NCBI GenBank assembly: GCA_002633025.1
Contig: NMRB01002672.1
Span: 12,430-76,429, forward strand
From: Notospermus geniculatus
Lineage: Eukaryota; Nemertea; Pilidiophora; Heteronemertea; Lineidae
Reading direction: 5' to 3'
DNA: 64,000 nucleotides
Every line of letters begins with the position of its first letter. Positions within the stretch are counted from its first letter, which is position 1. Of the stretch, positions 1 through 10,616 are shown piece by piece. The notes under the pieces are model-generated. The model saw only the letters and a program-made list of their open reading frames with translations, was not told where the DNA came from and ran no database searches. A program made the translations under genes and the position numbers.

Positions 1-746
1 AAAGCGGATCGGTGATTGGCTAGCAAGTTTGGCGCCAATGCCAACTTGCACTAGTGACGCCTATTAGTTATCTACTGAGAATGGCGTGAGCCGAAGCAGT
101 TTCGGGCGCAGTTCGAAACTGCGGAGGAAGTTCACAGAGTAGCTGGATCAGGTAAACCTCTAAGTGTTTTATGTTGGTGATGTTTTGATGATATCATTTT
201 ACCATCCCAAGCAAAAGGAAATGCTGGTGATAACAAAAACTAGCCTTATTTCCGCGGCAGACATCAGCGCCGACAAAACTTTCTATTGTGACATTATCGA
301 ATGACATTCAGAATAGCTGGTAACCGGTAGAGACTGGATTATTCTTCAGCTCAATACCGTCCCTGATCAGCACTTAGTGTAAGTGACAGAAAAACCTCCC
401 TTGTCTTCTAAGCAAAATCGCAGGTAAAAATAGAAACATTAGCAGCTCGACCCTACAAGCATTCTTTGGGTGAAAAATGCATTCTATGGCGCGGTAGTTG
501 TCGAGAGCTGACATTTTAAGTGTCGATGCTGTGTCGGCTCGCTCCAGGCAATAAGAAATAGAAACAACGTTAATACATACAGCTATGCATAATAACGTCC
601 CCTTGTTCCATGTGGATAAATTGGAGTCCATACATGTAGTTTAAAGGTTAACAGCCGCTCATGTGGCAGGATAGGAGGAGCTGTGTTGGTATGTGTACTC
701 ATGTAGGGTTTAGAACATTACCTACCACCCTATTAGCAGGGTGCTG
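1..746. other. Non-coding; relic of a dispersed repeat near the start
   Basis: No coding region is recognised here. Bases about 55-135 match, in reverse orientation and with gaps, the repeat seen at 55.6 kb: both carry CTATTAGT followed by GAAGCAGTTTCGGGCGCAG and then a GAAACTGC-GGAGGA block. This is a degraded fourth copy of that family. The rest of the stretch shows nothing recognisable. Confidence 0.4.
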
Positions 747-1014
747 CACAGAAAAAAAAATCAACTCGAGTGGAGACTCAGAGTCTCACTTTAGGGACAA
801 AATGGTTCGAAACACTTTTTGACTCAAAATGAAACAGAAAATATTTCGGCGCGAGACAATAACAACTCGGCCCGAAATATTTTCCCTCGGAACGAGGGGT
901 CATTGTCTCGGGCCGAAATATTTTTTTTTTATTTTGAGTCAAAAAGTGTTTCGAACCATTTTGTCCCTAAAGTGAGACTCTGAGTCTCCACTCGAGTTGA
1001 TTTTTTTTTCTGTG
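747..1014. repeat. Foldback (palindromic) element, 268 bp
   Basis: The left arm (747-830) and right arm (931-1014) are perfect reverse complements over about 84 bases, from CACAGAAAAAAAAATCAACT inward to the ACTCAAAAT block. The pairing continues imperfectly inside, where AAATATTTCGG-GAGACAAT meets ATTGTCTCGGGCCGAAATATTT, leaving a short loop with a further copy of GGCCCGAAATATTTT. No reading frame of note. The near-perfect arms suggest a young foldback or MITE; no clear target duplication was seen. Confidence 0.85.
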
Positions 1015-1084
1015 TGAGGGACGCCTCCTTCTTTTAACATTGAACCGTCTTTTTTGAAGATGGGGATATATGGGGCGTGCTGCG

Positions 1085-1140
1085 TGAGTGCTGGCGATTG
1101 ATGCCTAATGCGAGGGTCCGTGGGTTCGAGTCCGGTTGGA
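1085..1140 (+). repeat. tRNA-like SINE head (tentative)
   Basis: A B-box-like GGGTTCGAGTCC follows a GAGGGTCCGT arm in a setting like the 3' half of a tRNA, with a weak A-box-like stretch upstream. It runs directly into the tandem hairpin repeat at 1167-1322, so the two may form one tRNA-derived retroposon. The clover-leaf is not complete enough to call a tRNA gene. Confidence 0.3.
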
Positions 1141-1166
1141 AGCTATGTCTTTCACTTAAGGAGGCC

Positions 1167-1322
1167 ATTCACTTCTGGGATCTCAACTAGAAAGTGCCTG
1201 AGGAAGACCCGAATTGGGGTCGAAAAGTTACGAAATTCGAGCTCATTCACTTCTGGGATGTCTACTAGAAAGTACCTGAGGAAGACCCCGGTTAGGGTCG
1301 AAAATTTGCGAAATTCGGAGAC
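1167..1322 (+). repeat. Tandem pair of a 78-bp hairpin repeat
   Basis: Two 78-bp units begin at 1167 and 1245 with ATTCACTTCTGGGAT. Each contains CTGAGGA, a GACCC/GGGTC stem and then GAAA, followed by TTGCGAAATTCG or a variant. The stem is kept while the loop differs (GAATTG versus CGGTTA). A third family member lies in the foldback at 12348-12523. Confidence 0.75.
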
Positions 1323-3962
1323 GACTTTACTTATACTTTTCACTTTAGAAACCCTTTATTATTTCTTGCTGTAACATTAGATGGTGTGTGACCATGAAAT
1401 GCTCACGGGGCAACTGTAGCCAATGTTTAAAAAACCAAGCGCAATATTTTACGGGCGTAACAAGGGCCAACTGTACGGCGTGGACAGGGAAAGCAAAGGA
1501 TCCAAATCCTTAAGCGGAGACCTCGAAATTCACCTCAATAAAACCCACACAGTCAGAAGTGCAACGACCGATAGTAGGAGCTTAGGGGGTACAGCACAAA
1601 CAGTTGATGCAGCAGATAATGGCAGGGCACCCACCAGATGCTGCGAAGAATGAGGCGTTGTAATAAAAGTACAGCAGCATTGTCCTTTTTTCGCCAATGA
1701 ACAAGACGCAATGTGAAATGTCAAATTTGCCTTCAGTCTCTTTTCTGTCAGCCGGGATCTCGTTCTTTACCGACAACGCCATAAACCCAGTAAAAACGAT
1801 ACCTTTCAATAGTGCTTTCTCATCTCCAAACGTGTCGTCTGCTCTGATAGAAACGGAAGTAAATGCAGGATGTGGCAAATGTCAGAGTCTGGCATATGAG
1901 TTGAAAAAGTTTAAAACCGAAGACGGGAAATTGGTGGGGGATTCGCTAAAATTTAGGAAAAGATCCTGTGTTAAATTGGCACATTCAAATGTTAAAGATA
2001 ATGTATCACGACTTCATTGTTTACATTCAATGTTTGTAATCAGGGATGTTTACATGTTATTTTGGACATTTGGGACATACCAATCAACCAAATTGAATAC
2101 TTTCGGTATCAGAAGAATTTCTAGAGGGGCATGCCACCAACAAATTACTCATAAGACAAAGAAAGACTGGACATCAACAAACAAAATGTAAATAAACGAC
2201 GTTTCAGCACCCTTCAGATGTCGCATTTTTAGCTTTTTGATAGTATTGATCAAGAACATTTCGTTGTAATGAGGAAGAACTTTTATGTGGGTGCTGTCAG
2301 TCAGTTGACCGATAGGAGTCAGTGCGGTCCAATTCAGTGCCTAGCGGAGCCATTCATGGTTGAGTGAGCACCATAGGAGACATTGTATTGGTCAGTTTTT
2401 TTGGCGATAAGCGCGGTAGACTGCTCCTATTGGACCGAGAGTGCAGTACCTGGTATTACCGGTACTTTTGTTGACCAAACGCTCAATGTCAAACGTTTTG
2501 TTTTAAACATATTTATTACACTAAATCTGTCAAATGTACGACACTACAAATAAAATATTACCGGATACAACAGAAGGCATTACGCCTATAAACGCTGCTT
2601 CCTTATAATATGAAGCCCACATTGCCGGGTAGTCCCAAACGTCCCCCACGGACAATGTCAAACGTGAAGTTGATAGGCAAAAATCGTCGCATCATAAACT
2701 CGTTCAACCACGAAGAAATCAGTCGCAACACGCGAACCAACCTCTGCTAAGCTATCACATAAACAAAAAGAAGATTCAGCATACCTTTGTCCTTTCCTGG
2801 CCGTCACTGTACAATGTCGTTATCTGTGGATGAGAGAAAAAATGAAGAAGTAGAAATAAATCCCATTATCTTATTAGTTAGATAAAAAAATCTGGATGAT
2901 GGCTCTAGTATCTTTAAAGAGAGATTTAGTCAAACAAGGCCAGGCTTGCAAACAATTAAGGCATTATGTAATTAGGGATTAGGTCAAGATAAGTGAGCAA
3001 AGGTGTCACGTACATGGTGAGTGATGGAAAAAAATTCGGGATGAAAGGGTGTGATTATGAAGAGAACGAGGGGATTGATATGCCGTCATCACTAAGACAA
3101 GGGTTTGACAGGGGATGGCTGAAATCGAAGACCTAAATAGTGACGAAACGGGTTTTACTGAAGAACTGAGTATGTATACCGTAAGGCCGTACAGTAAGTT
3201 CACGTTTTATTGGTCTTGGGTCATTTCTAGAATAATCCCGGTAATACCGGTACCTATTATAATATTCATAACGGGGCCTATGAGGATGTACTGACACTTT
3301 TCCAAAGTTATGCATGTCAGTTCTAATACATGTAGGCCTATATGTAATCCCCCATTCTGGGCCTCATTTCTGTGTTAGGTAAAATTCAGGTGGAAGACCA
3401 ATAAGAGGTGAACTTACTGTATTTTACAGGCCCAGTATGTTTGGTTGACCGTGCTTTTTCAACTTCGCCTACTCGACATAAACGTGTCACGCAATATCGA
3501 CCGACACGACAATATCAACTTTAAGAAGTACGTTTTCACAGAATGGGATATTGCTATCTATAAAAACTGCATGGCGAATTCCCGATGAAAAACATAAGAA
3601 CATTGCGTGCAAGCATGTCACTTTCTGCAAAGGATGTTGACATCGAGATCTTCATCCATCGACACAGAAAATACATGTACGTAACGCGATTATTTAATGT
3701 GCGGTTAGTTGGCTTCGGCGGTTCGCAGTTGATGATCAAATGTCGAAGGTTGGATATGGAGGAGAATGGGGATTATGCTGCATTGCGTTGATGGGAATTG
3801 ACACTTACGGTGTGTTGGCGGAGCTTGAGGCGAAGAATATGACTTCGTTTTTGTAATTTTTGGCCATAATGCGGTTTGTGTGCTTTTGTATCCTTCCGTG
3901 ATCTCATTGGCATGATTTGTGGAGGTGTGTGTATAGAGTGAATGATAATGTCAAGTTTTTAT
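1323..3962. other. Non-coding stretch, no recognised feature
   Basis: Several short open frames occur, the longest of 164 codons at 1697-2191 on the plus strand. None shows a recognisable family, domain or codon pattern. No repeat structure longer than about 25 bases was noticed. Confidence 0.5.
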
Positions 3963-4188
3963 AAAATGCGGTCCCCAGGCTAAAAGGGACTGTTCATTTT
4001 CGTCAATTGAGGAATCTGACTTGTGATCCTTGAGAAAATGGAGAAAGCTATGATACTGCAAATTGCAGCGATTATATTCCCTACAGTTTGCAATTGCATA
4101 GCTTTTTCCGTTTTTCCAAGGATCACAACTCGGATTCCTCAAGTCACGAAAATGAACTACAATGTACCGTCTTTTGTGCAATGCATTT
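3963..4188. repeat. Imperfect foldback element
   Basis: Left-arm blocks GTTCATTTTCGTCAATTGAG, TTGTGATCCTTG and AGAAAGCTATG (3991-4055) pair with CATAGCTTTTTCC, CAAGGATCACAA and CTCAAGTCACGAAAATGAAC (4096-4156). The outer limits AAATGC and GCATTT are less certain. The sequence is diverged, so the element is old. Confidence 0.65.
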
Positions 4189-4619
4189 ACCCTCATTGAA
4201 TTGGTAATATAAATAAATGATATTTTACCTCAGAAATAACATAAACGCTTTTACCCGTGGTTTCGTGAGGGTTAAAGTATCGCTTTCTTTTAGTTAGGCC
4301 CAGAGATAAACAATCTAATGGGTTGAAAAAGGCTTATATAAATGTCAGCAAAACATTAATAAGGCTACCGCGACTTCCATACCTTTTTTATGTCGAGAAT
4401 ATGTCATAAGACATCGATTTTTCGGTAACTTTGTCAACTATAGTTGGAACTTTCACTTGTGTCATTACTTTAAACGATTCCTGTATGATCTTTGCCATAT
4501 AATAATTTGTTTGTTTCAGAAGGAAAAGTTAGGTGCCAAGGCGCGAAAGGTCAGCAGATCCAAACATGTAATTGCGAAAAAATGTCTGCAAAATTGCATT
4601 TTCGAGATGGAGCAATATT
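4189..4619. other. Non-coding stretch, no recognised feature
   Basis: Nothing recognised apart from short frames that lead into the purine-rich minisatellite. Confidence 0.5.
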
Positions 4620-5345
4620 CAAGATGAAACATCATGAAGAAGAAGCAGTAATCAAGAAGGAGCAGCAAAAGAAGGAACAGTAATAAAACAGGAGCAGTAA
4701 TCAAGAAGGAGCAGTATTCAAGGAGGAACAGTATTCAAGAAGGAGCGGTATTAACGAAGGAGCAGTATTCAAGAAGGAAAAATAATAAAGAAAGAACAGT
4801 ATTCAAGAGGAGAAGTATTCAAGAAGGACCAGTATTCAAGAAGGAGCAGTATTGTGAAAGAAGGAGCGGTATTATTAAAGAAGGAGCGGTATTATTAAAG
4901 AAGGAGCGATATTATTAAAGAAGGAGCGGTATTATTAAGGAAGGAGCGGTATTTTTAAAGAAAGGAGCGGTGTTATTAAAGAAAGGAGCGGTATTATTAA
5001 AGAAAGAGCAGTATTATTAAAGAAGGGGCAGTATTATTTTTAAAAGAACAGTATTTTAAAGAAGGGTCAGTATTATTAAAGAAGGAGCAGTAATAAAGAA
5101 GAGCAGTAACAAAGTAGGAGCAGTATTAAAGAAAGGAGCAGTAAAATAGAAGCAGCCGTGTTAAAGAAGGAGCAGTTATAAAGAAGGAGCAGTGTTAAAG
5201 AAGGAGCAGTATCATTAAAGAAGGAGCAGTGTTATTAAAGAAGCGGCAGTGTTTTTAAAGAAGGAGCAGTAATCAAGAAGGAGCAGTAATAGAGATGAAG
5301 CAATAATCAGGAAGGAACAGTTTAATAAAGAAGGAACAATAACGA
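4620..5345. repeat. Purine-rich minisatellite
   Basis: About 35-40 degenerate units of roughly 16-21 bases on the theme AAGAAGGAGCAGTATTATTA, with GCGGT and ACAGT variants and variable spacers. The plus strand is strongly purine-biased over 700 bases. Lys/Glu-rich or poly-Leu short frames on the two strands are by-products of the repeat. Confidence 0.9.
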
Positions 5346-6259
5346 AGAGGGAATAATAGAATCTGGTTAGTCATCAAAATTCATTTCACTTGCTTGTTGA
5401 TTCAAAAGACTAACCAAAAGATATAAACTGACTCCTCCCAACGGGGCATGTTTATTATGGGGGTTTATTAACAGTGCATGTGGAAGAAAGTAAATGACAG
5501 TGTTGCAAAATAATACGATTGTATTCTTATCTGCTAAAACCCTTGGGTAATATCAGTGAAACCTGACTCATGATAAAATCTGGTTATACATAACGGGAAT
5601 GGAAAAAACCTATTTGTGCATGTCCTGTAGTAAAATAGTATTAATCATTTCGTTGTTTGTGCCGCAGGTTGAGTGGGTGAGGTTTCTCCTTGATCGGGTG
5701 GTTGTGATTTATACAACTTCTTAACGATGCCCCGCAAGATGTGCAGTGAAGAAACTGAGAATTTGATGTATGTACATGTACGTAGTAGTTTATCATGTTC
5801 AACAACAACAACAGCCAGTGGGAACATGGAAAACACGTAATAAGTGGCGGAACGAAGGTATGCGTGGATTGTACGCTACAATCTAGAAATAAATTGCGGA
5901 GAAAAGCAACAATTCCAAGACACCTTTAGAATTTATAATCCAAAGAGGTTTCCTCTCTTGTTGGTGATTCGGAGGCTTAAGAACCGATGTTTTGACATGA
6001 TTCCCCGGGGCGCTAGTCAAAGCAGCAGAAAGCCGTCTTCCTGAACACATGATGCTGAATACCAATCTTATGACGGATGTCTTTCCTTTTCTCGAAAGAA
6101 GCGACGAAGACATCAGGATGGACACGTTTGTGGGATGAATACAAATTCATTTTGTTTTGACTTTGAACTGCCTTGGCTTTGTCAGGCAAGTACATTCGAG
6201 GCTCCCTGTCGAGAACAATCTGTGGATGGACACCTTTACATCAAGGTCTAACCTCAGTC
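5346..6259. other. Non-coding stretch, no recognised feature
   Basis: No gene or clear repeat seen, apart from the segment just before 6260 that was duplicated together with the SINE head. Confidence 0.5.
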
Positions 6260-6269
6260 CAAAATTGGT

Positions 6270-6583
6270 GCAGCCACGGTGGTGTAGTGGTTCGGGTCTC
6301 CGACTAGCGGACTCCTTTACACCAAGGTCTAACCTCAGTCCAAAATTGATGTAGCCATGGTGGTGTAGTGGTCTCCGACTAGCAGTCGGAGGGTCCCGGG
6401 TTCGAATCCCACTGTGGCTTCATCCTGAGATCTCAGGTCATTTACGGTCGTACCCTCCCATAGTGCGAGTGAGCGAGCGCGACGCCCTGGGATTCTCAGG
6501 ATGCTGTGGCTTGAGCTTTGGGCAAGTCTCTGCCTCGCTGGCCTATAATCCGACTATAAACCCAAACTTTAACTTTAACTTTT
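6270..6583 (+). mobile_element. tRNA-derived SINE, copy 1 (rearranged)
   Basis: The head AGCCAYGGTGGTGTAGTGG (A box) and GGGTTCGAATCCC (B box) are polymerase III promoter elements, and the 3' end is ACTATAAACCCAAACTTTAA with TTTAAC repeats. A perfect 10-bp target duplication CAAAATTGGT flanks it (6260-6269 and 6584-6593). The copy is rearranged in three ways: a tandem duplication of about 78 bp puts a first partial head at 6271-6310 before the complete head at 6350; an 83-bp MITE is nested at 6421-6503; and the central body present in the 16.6 and 18.9 kb copies is deleted between GGCCT and GACTATAAACCC. Confidence 0.9.
6421..6503. mobile_element. 83-bp MITE nested in the SINE
   Basis: The 10-bp terminal inverted repeats are CATCCTGAGA and TCTCAGGATG (with one extra T just inside the right copy). 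A perfect 9-bp direct repeat CTGTGGCTT lies on each side (6412-6420 and 6504-6512). Removing the element and one repeat restores the order found in the other SINE copies, TCCCACTG...TGAGCTTTGGGCAAG, so those copies act as empty sites. Mutator-like elements make 9-bp duplications; that family link is inference. Confidence 0.85.
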
Positions 6584-6593
6584 CAAAATTGGT

Positions 6594-7040
6594 CATATTC
6601 ATTCAGAATCAGCTCGATGACAAGGACACCCCTTGATTGTGGATAACTTTTTCCTGGTGCAAAGGTGTCATCAATGGAAAGGTTCTGGTGTTTTTCAAAC
6701 CCTCTATTCACTTATGTCTTTTATAAACTTCCAAACAAGACCATCAAACCGTTTAGCCGATATCAAAAATATAACACGTAACGTGACTTCAGTCTTTAAA
6801 GTATGTTGTGAAGATGTCAAACGATGCCTTGAGTGCCTGGAGACGAAGGATGTGCTTCAAACAAGATTGAGTCTTTGAGCAACCCGAGTCCTCTGGTAGG
6901 AAGCTATTTTAAGACATGTCAGGAACAGTCTTAGCTTTATGCTAAAATAACTACATCCGTAAAGAGGCTTGAACATATTTCTTAAATGTTTCAAAGTTTG
7001 GTCGTTTCGAAAGGTGCTGTTTTAATCAACGACCTTCTAC
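6594..7040. other. Non-coding stretch, no recognised feature
   Basis: Nothing recognised. Confidence 0.5.
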
Positions 7041-7450
7041 TTTTTCCTCACAGCACTAGGATTCATATTTCCAAAATATCTTTGAGTAACGAGAATAGTT
7101 TTCAGTAATGCCATCTCCCATAGCAGGGTTTTGGTATCTCTCTTCTTCAATACTATACGCTCGCACACAAAGTTTGCCAGAGTGGATGAAGAGGAGCGAG
7201 GTAAAAGCCCCTGCTGTGGGAGGATGTTTATTACCAGTTCGATTAGGCCTATTTTTCCTCACAGCACTAGGATTCATATTTCCAAAATACCTTTGAGTAA
7301 CGAGAATAGTTTTCGAGTTATGCCATTGGTATCGCTCCTCTTCAATATACGCTCACACAGAAAGTTTGCGTGAGTGGATGAAGAGGAACGAGGTAAAAAC
7401 CCCTGCTGTGGGAGGATGTTTATTAGCACTTCGATCAGCTATATAGGCCT
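7041..7450. repeat. 211-bp tandem duplication
   Basis: TTTTTCCTCACAGCACTAGG starts at 7041 and again at 7252. The two units align through GAGTGGATGAAGAGGA and CTGTGGGAGGATGTTTATTA with scattered substitutions and small deletions in the second unit. Short open frames in this region are shared by the units and are not gene-like. Confidence 0.85.
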
Positions 7451-8879
7451 GTTGTAGTGTGTCAGTACTTGTTGACTTCAATTAAGTTAGCCAGTCATCT
7501 TTGTTGATTTGTTTTATTTTCCAATAAAACATTGAAAATACATAATTCGTAAATGTCGCTTAGTATCTAGAACAAATATTTACCCCGGTTCCCTAAATGC
7601 ATAATTAGAATATATTGAGAACAATGGTCGGCAAATTGATGTAATGAATGTGCAGGCACCTGGAATTGAATGTTTCACTAAAATTATTCTTTCGGGTATT
7701 GGTAAAATTTATCAATATTTTCAAACCCTGCCCTTAAACAATAGAATACATAAATTTTATTAGTTTTGCTATCTAGGTTTGATTCATTCATAAGAGTTTT
7801 TTAATGGGTTCAACTTCAAACCGGATTTTGAATCAAAGCGTCAAAATATGCCAACATTGAGAACGAGTTCATAGGCTTTTTTGCCGATATTGAACTTAGT
7901 TTTCGAACTCGGCCCACATAAAATATCCTTTATCATCATGATACAACTGCTTGCATTCCTTCTCAGAATGTAACTTTGATCTGTGACGGCAATCAGGCAG
8001 GTTGTTTGCTGACCCGTACAATGGCTTCCTTCTTGCAGATAACTCCATCATCTGACAGCTGTCCAGCAGGCTGGTGAAGAAATTTTATAAAATGCCCTGC
8101 AACCACTATTTTTGTACGGCATCTGACAATCTCGCAAACGAGTTCATTGAGCGTTGCGTTGGCTTCGCTCTCGTAATGGAAGCGATGGCTAACCACGCAA
8201 AGAAAAGAACCAACGAAAATGAAAAATACCGAGACGTTTTTGTGAGGTATGATCTGATCAGTCGCCGCGAACATGGCCATTTAACTTTACCATCATCCTA
8301 ATGCTGGCAAGAACGGTCTTTCACTTGGAACAAACCGCTGGCAGGAAAACCCGTACAAACGCCTCAGGCGAGATGTTCCTCGGTGACAGATATCAACACA
8401 TCGACGGAGATGAATTTCAGTTGATCTTCATCGCTGGCTTGAAGCAGATACTGCCAGCGTAAACCGACTGATCAGAAAAGCCGCTAACAGAAAGAAGGTT
8501 CCGTAAATGTGTGACAGCTTACCACGAGACTGTTGATTAAGCGTTCTCTGAGCCTTCCTGCGTACTATCCCCAGTTTAGATGCAATTCTCCAATCGCGCG
8601 CCGTTCTTTAGCAAACAGAAAAAAAACGTTCCTCGTGGCAAGGTATACGTTTCTTTTGTGACAGCTGACCACACAACCGACATCATACGATGGTAGAAAT
8701 TGTTGTTTCTGCTGTTCAGTCCTGATGTACAGATTCTTAACCGCTCGAAAATGTTGTTGTTGCTCATGGAACAAATGAACGACCAACCGAAGAAGACACC
8801 GTAAAATGTCATTGACGCCGTAATGTTAATCCTCTGAAACTGTTTTGGTGAGCTGCCCTTCTCACTACTAAAATCATCA
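7451..8879. other. Non-coding stretch, no recognised feature
   Basis: Short frames on both strands near 8.0-8.9 kb show no recognisable family. No repeat was identified. Confidence 0.5.
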
Positions 8880-9495
8880 TTCAATTTTGTCACCGATTTT
8901 TGCCCTTTTCCTCTCACGTCATGACGTAATCTATTGACTATTGATGCATATTCAAATCATTTGGGGTCAAAGCGTGTCCCGAATAAAGAAAATTGAATTA
9001 TTTCGCCGGCTTCGAGTTTTTGGGACGATTTTTAAAGAAATTTTCGAGGTTATTTTTGAGGACGCCTTCTGATTGGTCATACTGAATCATTCTTAGCGAC
9101 ACATGCTTCAGTAAAAAATGGCCGCCATCCTTTTCATCACTTGAGAAGTTCGACGCGCTGTGATACCATTACTAAACCCTTCATCAGGTATAAGGTGCCA
9201 TACTTAAATTTCATTCTTTTATGTGTAGCAACAGTTTCCATGCCTAAATTGATAACTTACATGCAGATCATTCAAGTACGTAGATTCGAATAGTGTTGTC
9301 GAGCAGTGCGATGTATGTTGGTCACATCGTGTGTACATTTTTCATATGGCTGATTCATGCATGCATGGGGCGTGGTTCTTTGTACATGTACAATGTACAT
9401 GTATATCCATAGTATATACCAGCCACAGTTTCATCCACCTCAAAGGGAATTAATCTGCCTGAATTCCCCCTAGGCCAAACACCAGCGAACTATTT
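8880..9495 (-). repeat. Dispersed repeat, reverse copy of 54650-55110
   Basis: Matching blocks in reverse orientation include AATTTTGTCAC, TTGATGCATATTCAAATCAT, TTCTGATTGGT, AATGGCCGCCAT, and CTCAAAGGGAATTAATCTGC with GAATTCCCCCT near 9445-9475. Order is kept across about 600 bases, with an internal part less similar. No coding frame. The family is unidentified. Confidence 0.75.
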
Positions 9496-10045
9496 TGCCG
9501 TTGGGCTTGTAATGATTATCGTTATTATTTATTTAGCCCCTTAGACGAATTTTGTTACTCCTTCTTAGTTCCTGAGTTGCCAGTGAGTCAGGTCCCGACT
9601 CGAATTAAATCTGCACCCTTTCGCGGTTTCGTTTTGCAGTTTCGTTGTGAATTGTGTTACAGTGTGGGCGTTCGATTCTCTCGTCTCCCGAGCATTTGGT
9701 ATTGGCATGTTAGTTAGCTAACTTCGGAATCTCTGCTTGCTGTGTTGTGTCGCATTCTTCTGACAGCACGCAGCCGTAATCACGACATCCAATCAGCCAC
9801 CAATTTCGGTAAGGGGAAAAAACATCTCGGTATAGACAACAGGCGGAGAGCTAATCTGAGGGCCGCAAACAAAGGGAATTGCACTGGCAATGAATCTAAT
9901 TTGCTAGCCGTCGTTCCGTATCTAAGTATACGGGGGGAAATGAAGTGATCCTATGTAAATGTCATATGTGACAGGGAGCTGTCTTTGAAATCTTTAGAAG
10001 GTAGGGAAGGAAGGAACTAGTTTAGGAGGGGAACGTATGTTACGG
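9496..10045. other. Non-coding stretch, no recognised feature
   Basis: Nothing recognised. Confidence 0.5.
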
Positions 10046-10112
10046 TGCAACTCTGGAATTGTTGCAACTCTGGAAGTGCTGTTGCAACTCTGGAATTGCA
10101 ACTATGGAAGTG
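10046..10112. repeat. Short minisatellite, GCAACTCTGGAA units
   Basis: Four imperfect units of TTGCAACTCTGGAAKTG. Single related words occur in reverse form near 10801-10857 (AACTCCAGAGTTGCA and ACTTCCAGAG). Confidence 0.7.
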
Positions 10113-10513
10113 ACTAGTTATACAAGTGTCTAAAAGATGTCACATGTGTAGCGTCGTGTCGACTCCGGAATTTACATGTACTGTACAGCTATCAAGTATT
10201 AGGTAAGCATGCAGACAATTACTGAGGTTCTGCAAGCTGATGTATATTACATACGATTACGTTTACGTTTTCCAACGTGTAGCAACCTGAATACACAATG
10301 ATGCAGCTGACGTCTGCAGAACCCGTCTTGCGGATATCACCTGAGGAGCGAGAGTTTCATACCAGGACAAACTCCAGGAAAACAGGTTGCTCAAAGGGAG
10401 CATTGATACAATTCACGATACATCATTACATCTACATGTCACACTGTCCGCAAGAATGCGTCATACATTCCGTTACAGACATAAACAAAACGCCTGAACG
10501 GTTGATTACCAGG

Positions 10514-10616
10514 GGCCGCATGCACAAAACATCTTAAGTATAAAATTTCCCTTAAACTATGTTCCAAACAAAAGATAAGGGAAATTTTACACTTAAGATG
10601 TTTTATGCTTACGGCC
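10514..10616. repeat. 103-bp foldback
   Basis: Arms 10514-10554 and 10576-10616 pair: AAAACATCTTAAGT with ACTTAAGATGTTTT, and AAATTTCCCTTA with TAAGGGAAATTT. The loop is about 21 bases. Outer ends GGCCG and CGGCC also pair. Confidence 0.85.

Noticed and set aside
1697-2191. 164-codon plus-strand open frame
   Set aside because: No family, motif, signal peptide or splice context; length is possible by chance in 64 kb of non-coding DNA.
6350-6420. Functional tRNA gene at the SINE head
   Set aside because: Although an acceptor-like AGCCATG/TGTGGCT pairing exists, the same head recurs with SINE bodies and target duplications, so it is a retroposon promoter.
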